Origin: Candidatus Dormiibacterota bacterium
Lineage (GTDB): Bacteria > Chloroflexota > Dormibacteria > Dormibacterales > Dormibacteraceae
Assembly: GCA_003169845.1 (NCBI GenBank)
Contig: PNAG01000017.1
Coordinates: 195,028-258,191, forward strand
Direction: 5' to 3'
DNA length: 63,164 bases
Positions within the stretch are counted from its first letter, which is position 1. Each line of letters starts with the position of its first letter. Of the stretch, positions 60,469-63,164 are shown piece after piece. Position numbers and translations under genes: made by a program. The notes below the pieces were generated by a model, which made no database searches, was not told where the DNA came from, and saw only the letters and a list, made by a program, of their open reading frames with translations.

Positions 60469-61795
60469 CTACTGGCCGTTGTAGCTCATGAAGGTCGTGG
60501 CGCTGCTCTCGTTGCAGATCACGGCGACCTGGCCGCCGGAGGACGTGGTGACCACCGCCGTTGCTCGCGTCCCGCTGGGCAGTCCCCCAATCGGCTGATA
60601 CAGACCCCAGAAGGCGTGCGGCGCCAGCGTTTGCGTCTGCAATGTGCCGATGGCTGCGCCGGTGCCGGTGCTGTAGTAGGTGACGGTGACCGTGGTGCTG
60701 GCGGTGCCGGTGTTCATGATCCCCTCACCGGTGTTCCAGGGGTCAGAGCCGGCGTTCTCGACCAGAGGTAGGTGGAGCGTTGCGCTACCGGCGCCGAAAG
60801 CGTTGTAGGAGGTCGACTGCTTTGCGCTGGTGCTCGAAGGCGCCACCTCGTTGACGATGGCCGCCAGCGGGAGCGTGCTCGTGATCGTCGCTGTGTAAGC
60901 GCCGGCCGCCGGCCCGTCGGTGGTGCTGCCCTGGTAGACGCCCAGTGAGCCGTTGGCTGGAATGTTGAAAATCTTGACGGTCGGTGTTCCGGCGGCGTCG
61001 TAATAGGTGACGGTCACTGAGCCCGAGCTCGCTGATGTGTTCTGGATCCCCATGCCCGTGTAGTAGCCACCGAATGCGTTGTTCAGAGCCACCGGCGCGT
61101 TGAGCAAGCTGCCGCCGGAGGGCACCGCGTCGTAAGAGCTGAACTGCCCGCCCGGTCCGGTCTCGTTGACGACCGCACCCAGCGGCTGCGCTGTGGTGCT
61201 GATGATCGTCGCCGTCCCGGCAAAGCCGCTGGGCAGGGCGAGGGTTGTATCCCCGCTGTAGAGCGCGTGGTAGGCGTGGGCCCCGAGAGCGGTCACCGTC
61301 TGGGTCTTGACCACGCTGCCGTCGCCACCACGGTAGGTGATGGTCACGTCGGTCGGGCTGCTGCCCTGGTTGAGCAGGCCGATACCGGTGGTGTAGCCGC
61401 CGTAGGCGTTGTTGGCGATGGCCGGGGCGTAGAGCGTGGCGCCCACCCCAGACGGCACCTGCACCCCGCTGTAGCTGGTGGCGTCACCCACGTTGCCAGG
61501 CGCGAACTCGTTGACGAAAGCCGCGACTGGCCCGCTGCTGGAGACCACCGCCGAGCCCGCCTGCGCTGCATCACCTCCGCTGGATGGGAAGGAGTTGCCG
61601 TTATCCTGGCGCACCGTCCAGCTCCCATTCACGGGCAAGCTGCTGATCACGTCGCCAGTGCCCACAGGCGCTCCGTTCTGGTCGTAGTAGGCAATCTCAA
61701 CGGTCTCGGGCTGGGAGCCGGTGTTCTGGATCGTGGCCGCCGTCACGTAGCCGCCGTAGGCGCCGTTGGTCATTGCCGGAAGGACTGCCACTGCG
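60469..61795 (-). repeat. Shared C-terminal module, copy 3
   Basis: Third copy of the 1.32-kb module. With copies 1 and 2 it could recombine to delete or swap the intervening N-terminal repeat regions. Confidence 0.85.
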
Positions 61796-63164
61796 GTTGC
61801 TGTGATGACCTGCTGCGTCAGCGACCCGCTGGAGGCGGCGAAGTTGGTATCACCGTTGTAGCTGGCGACGATGGCATGGCTGCCCGTCGTGCCGTAGCTG
61901 GTCGTGCAGGTCGCCTTCCCGGTGGTCGGGTTGACCGCCACGGCGCCGCAGCCGGTCAAGGTGGTGGTGTTGTCGGTGAACGCGACGGTGCCCCCGTCCG
62001 GAGTCGGCGCCACCGTCGCGGTGTAGGTCACGCTACCGCCCACCGTGGACGGGTTCGACGAGGACGCTACCGCTGTCGTCGTCGTCGTCGCCACGAGGGT
62101 TCCGGTGACCACGTTGCCGTACGGGCTTACGGCGACGCAGAGGCCGTTGCTGGGGCAGGACACGCCCGACAGTTGATTGAAGCCGTCCACATTGGTCACC
62201 GTCCAGGCCGCCGCCCCCCCGATGGGGTTGCTCGAGGTCACCACGTTGCCCTGTCTACCGTCGATGGCGACGCAGAGGCCGCTGCTGGGACAGGACACGC
62301 CCATCAGGATGGGGCCCACCGGGGTCACCGTCCAGGCCCCCGCCCCCGCGGTCGGGTTGCTCGAGGTGACCACGTCGCCGCGCTGGTCAACGGCGACGCA
62401 GAGGCCGCTGCTGGGACAGGACACGCCGTTTAGGGGGATGGAGCCGTCCACGTTGGTCACCGTCCAGGCCGCCGACCCTCCGGTCGGGTTGCTCGAGGTG
62501 ACCACGTCGCCGCCCTGGTCAACGGCGACGCAGAGGGCGCTGCTGGGACAGGACACGCCGTTTAGGGGGATGGAGCCGTCCACGTTGGTCACCGTCCAGG
62601 CCGCCGCCCCCCCGGTCGGGTTGCTGGAGGTGACCACGTTGCCGACGTAGTCCACGGCGACGCAGAGGCCGCTGCTGGGGCAGGACACACCTTGCAGGGG
62701 GGTACCGGACACGTCAGTCGCCGTCCAGGCCGCCGACCCCCCGGTCGGGTTGCTCGAGGTGACCACGTTGCCGCTGGCGTCCACGGCGACGCAGAGGCCG
62801 CTGCTGGGACAGGACACGCCTGACAGGATGTTGGTGCCGTCCACGTTGGTCACCGTCCAGGCCGCCGCCCCCCCGGTCGGGTTGCTCGAGGTGACCACGT
62901 TGCCGCTGTAGTCCACGGCGACGCAGAGGCCGCTGCTGGCACAGGACACGCCTGACAGCGCGTTGGTGCCGTCCACCGGGGTCACCGTCCAGGCCGCCGC
63001 CCCCCCGGTCGGGTTGCTCGAGGTGACCACGTTGCCGCCAGAGTCCACGGCGACGCAGACGCCGCTGCTGGGACAGGACACGCCGAACAGGAAATTGGTG
63101 CCGTCCACGTGGGTCACCGTCCAGGCCGCCGCCCCCCCGGTCGGGTTGCTCGAGGTGACCACGT
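60469..63164 (-). CDS. Surface protein with SCVAVD repeats, Ig-like domain and shared C-terminal module (runs off the right edge)
   Basis: At least 897 residues are visible; the N-terminus lies beyond the window. From the edge inward there are eight SCVAVD repeats. A bacterial Ig-like (Big_3_5-type) domain of about 95 residues follows (SSSNPSTVGGSVTYTATVAP, then GSHAIVASYNGDTNFAASSG), and the shared 440-residue module ends at FMSYNGQ. This gene combines the repeats of the second protein with an extra Ig-like spacer. The stop is three bases before the start of the second surface gene. Confidence 0.88.
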   Translation of the reverse strand, partial: VVTSSNPTGGAAAWTVTHVDGTNFLFGVSCPSSGVCVAVDSGGNVVTSSNPTGGAAAWTVTPVDGTNALSGVSCASSGLCVAVDYSGNVVTSSNPTGGAAAWTVTNVDGTNILSGVSCPSSGLCVAVDASGNVVTSSNPTGGSAAWTATDVSGTPLQGVSCPSSGLCVAVDYVGNVVTSSNPTGGAAAWTVTNVDGSIPLNGVSCPSSALCVAVDQGGDVVTSSNPTGGSAAWTVTNVDGSIPLNGVSCPSSGLCVAVDQRGDVVTSSNPTAGAGAWTVTPVGPILMGVSCPSSGLCVAIDGRQGNVVTSSNPIGGAAAWTVTNVDGFNQLSGVSCPSNGLCVAVSPYGNVVTGTLVATTTTTAVASSSNPSTVGGSVTYTATVAPTPDGGTVAFTDNTTTLTGCGAVAVNPTTGKATCTTSYGTTGSHAIVASYNGDTNFAASSGSLTQQVITATAVAVLPAMTNGAYGGYVTAATIQNTGSQPETVEIAYYDQNGAPVGTGDVISSLPVNGSWTVRQDNGNSFPSSGGDAAQAGSAVVSSSGPVAAFVNEFAPGNVGDATSYSGVQVPSGVGATLYAPAIANNAYGGYTTGIGLLNQGSSPTDVTITYRGGDGSVVKTQTVTALGAHAYHALYSGDTTLALPSGFAGTATIISTTAQPLGAVVNETGPGGQFSSYDAVPSGGSLLNAPVALNNAFGGYYTGMGIQNTSASSGSVTVTYYDAAGTPTVKIFNIPANGSLGVYQGSTTDGPAAGAYTATITSTLPLAAIVNEVAPSSTSAKQSTSYNAFGAGSATLHLPLVENAGSDPWNTGEGIMNTGTASTTVTVTYYSTGTGAAIGTLQTQTLAPHAFWGLYQPIGGLPSGTRATAVVTTSSGGQVAVICNESSATTFMSYNGQ
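62090..63164 (-). repeat. Second array of SCVAVD-coding tandem repeats
   Basis: Eight units of the same 114-140-bp repeat as at 58880-60300, continuing past the window edge. Near-identical units in both genes indicate recent duplication. Confidence 0.85.

Noticed and set aside
58880..63164. Regular short repeats resembling a CRISPR array
   Set aside because: The units have no invariant repeat plus unique spacers; they keep an open reading frame with a repeated protein motif, so they are coding repeats.

Overview
The window is a GC-rich chromosome segment from a free-living, probably soil-dwelling aerobic bacterium. The gene mix is phosphoketolase plus acetate kinase, a phenylacetyl-CoA epoxidase operon, HutF-type histidine degradation, a group II truncated globin, a 13E12/DUF222 HNH nuclease, an LppX-like lipoprotein and an F420-type (DUF385) gene remnant. 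This best fits Chloroflexota/Dormibacterota-like or actinobacterium-like lineages. No rRNA or marker phylogeny is available here, so the placement is an inference. Genes are tightly packed, with many 1-4 base start/stop overlaps. Both tRNA genes encode their CCA ends.

Layout. 1-5766: an Nramp metal transporter (cut by the edge) with a soluble PRC/MgtE-N/CBS partner, then a HEAT-repeat protein, phosphoketolase and acetate kinase. 5763-14413: an accessory block with visibly lower GC, running from a truncated DUF385 gene to a tRNA-Arg gene. Its right part, 8466-14384, is bounded by a 48-bp direct repeat of the 3' half of tRNA-Arg(TCT), the signature of site-specific integration. No integrase is left inside. 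The cargo is several HEPN/ApeA/DUF5677-like proteins and a membrane protein. The left part holds two exported proteins and IS110 remnants. 14456-25574: an M32 carboxypeptidase, an HNH nuclease behind an apparent SOS-controlled leaderless promoter, nitrilase, HMG-CoA lyase, exported proteins and an RnfD-like membrane protein. The segment ends with an AhpD-family gene interrupted in frame by one TGA exactly at the second Cys of CxxC. This is a candidate selenoprotein, and it lies next to a truncated hemoglobin gene.

27736-37343: a GGDEF protein with long charged repeats, tRNA-His, the paa epoxidase operon with PaaD split into two separately encoded domains, a CPBP/FdhD/flavin-barrel operon, and glucose-6-phosphate dehydrogenase. 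37538-47856: a complete hut operon (hutH-hutU-hutF-hutI), then a polyphosphate group (SixA-like phosphatase, CYTH-CHAD protein, PPK1). 48050-53071: an Flp-type pilin, a LysR regulator, a DrrAB-like ABC exporter, small alpha/beta-barrel proteins and a LuxR regulator. 53129-63164: three consecutive very large exported proteins on the minus strand. They differ in their N-terminal repeats (Calx-beta domains or short Cys-containing SCVAVD repeats) but share a nearly identical C-terminal module of about 440 residues. One carries a +1 frameshift and one runs off the window.

The most promising new observations are the candidate UGA-encoded selenocysteine in the AhpD-like gene with a plausible SECIS hairpin, the split PaaD, the integrase-less tRNA island carrying HEPN-like genes, the SOS box embedded in a leaderless promoter, and the surface-protein family built on a shared C-terminal module.
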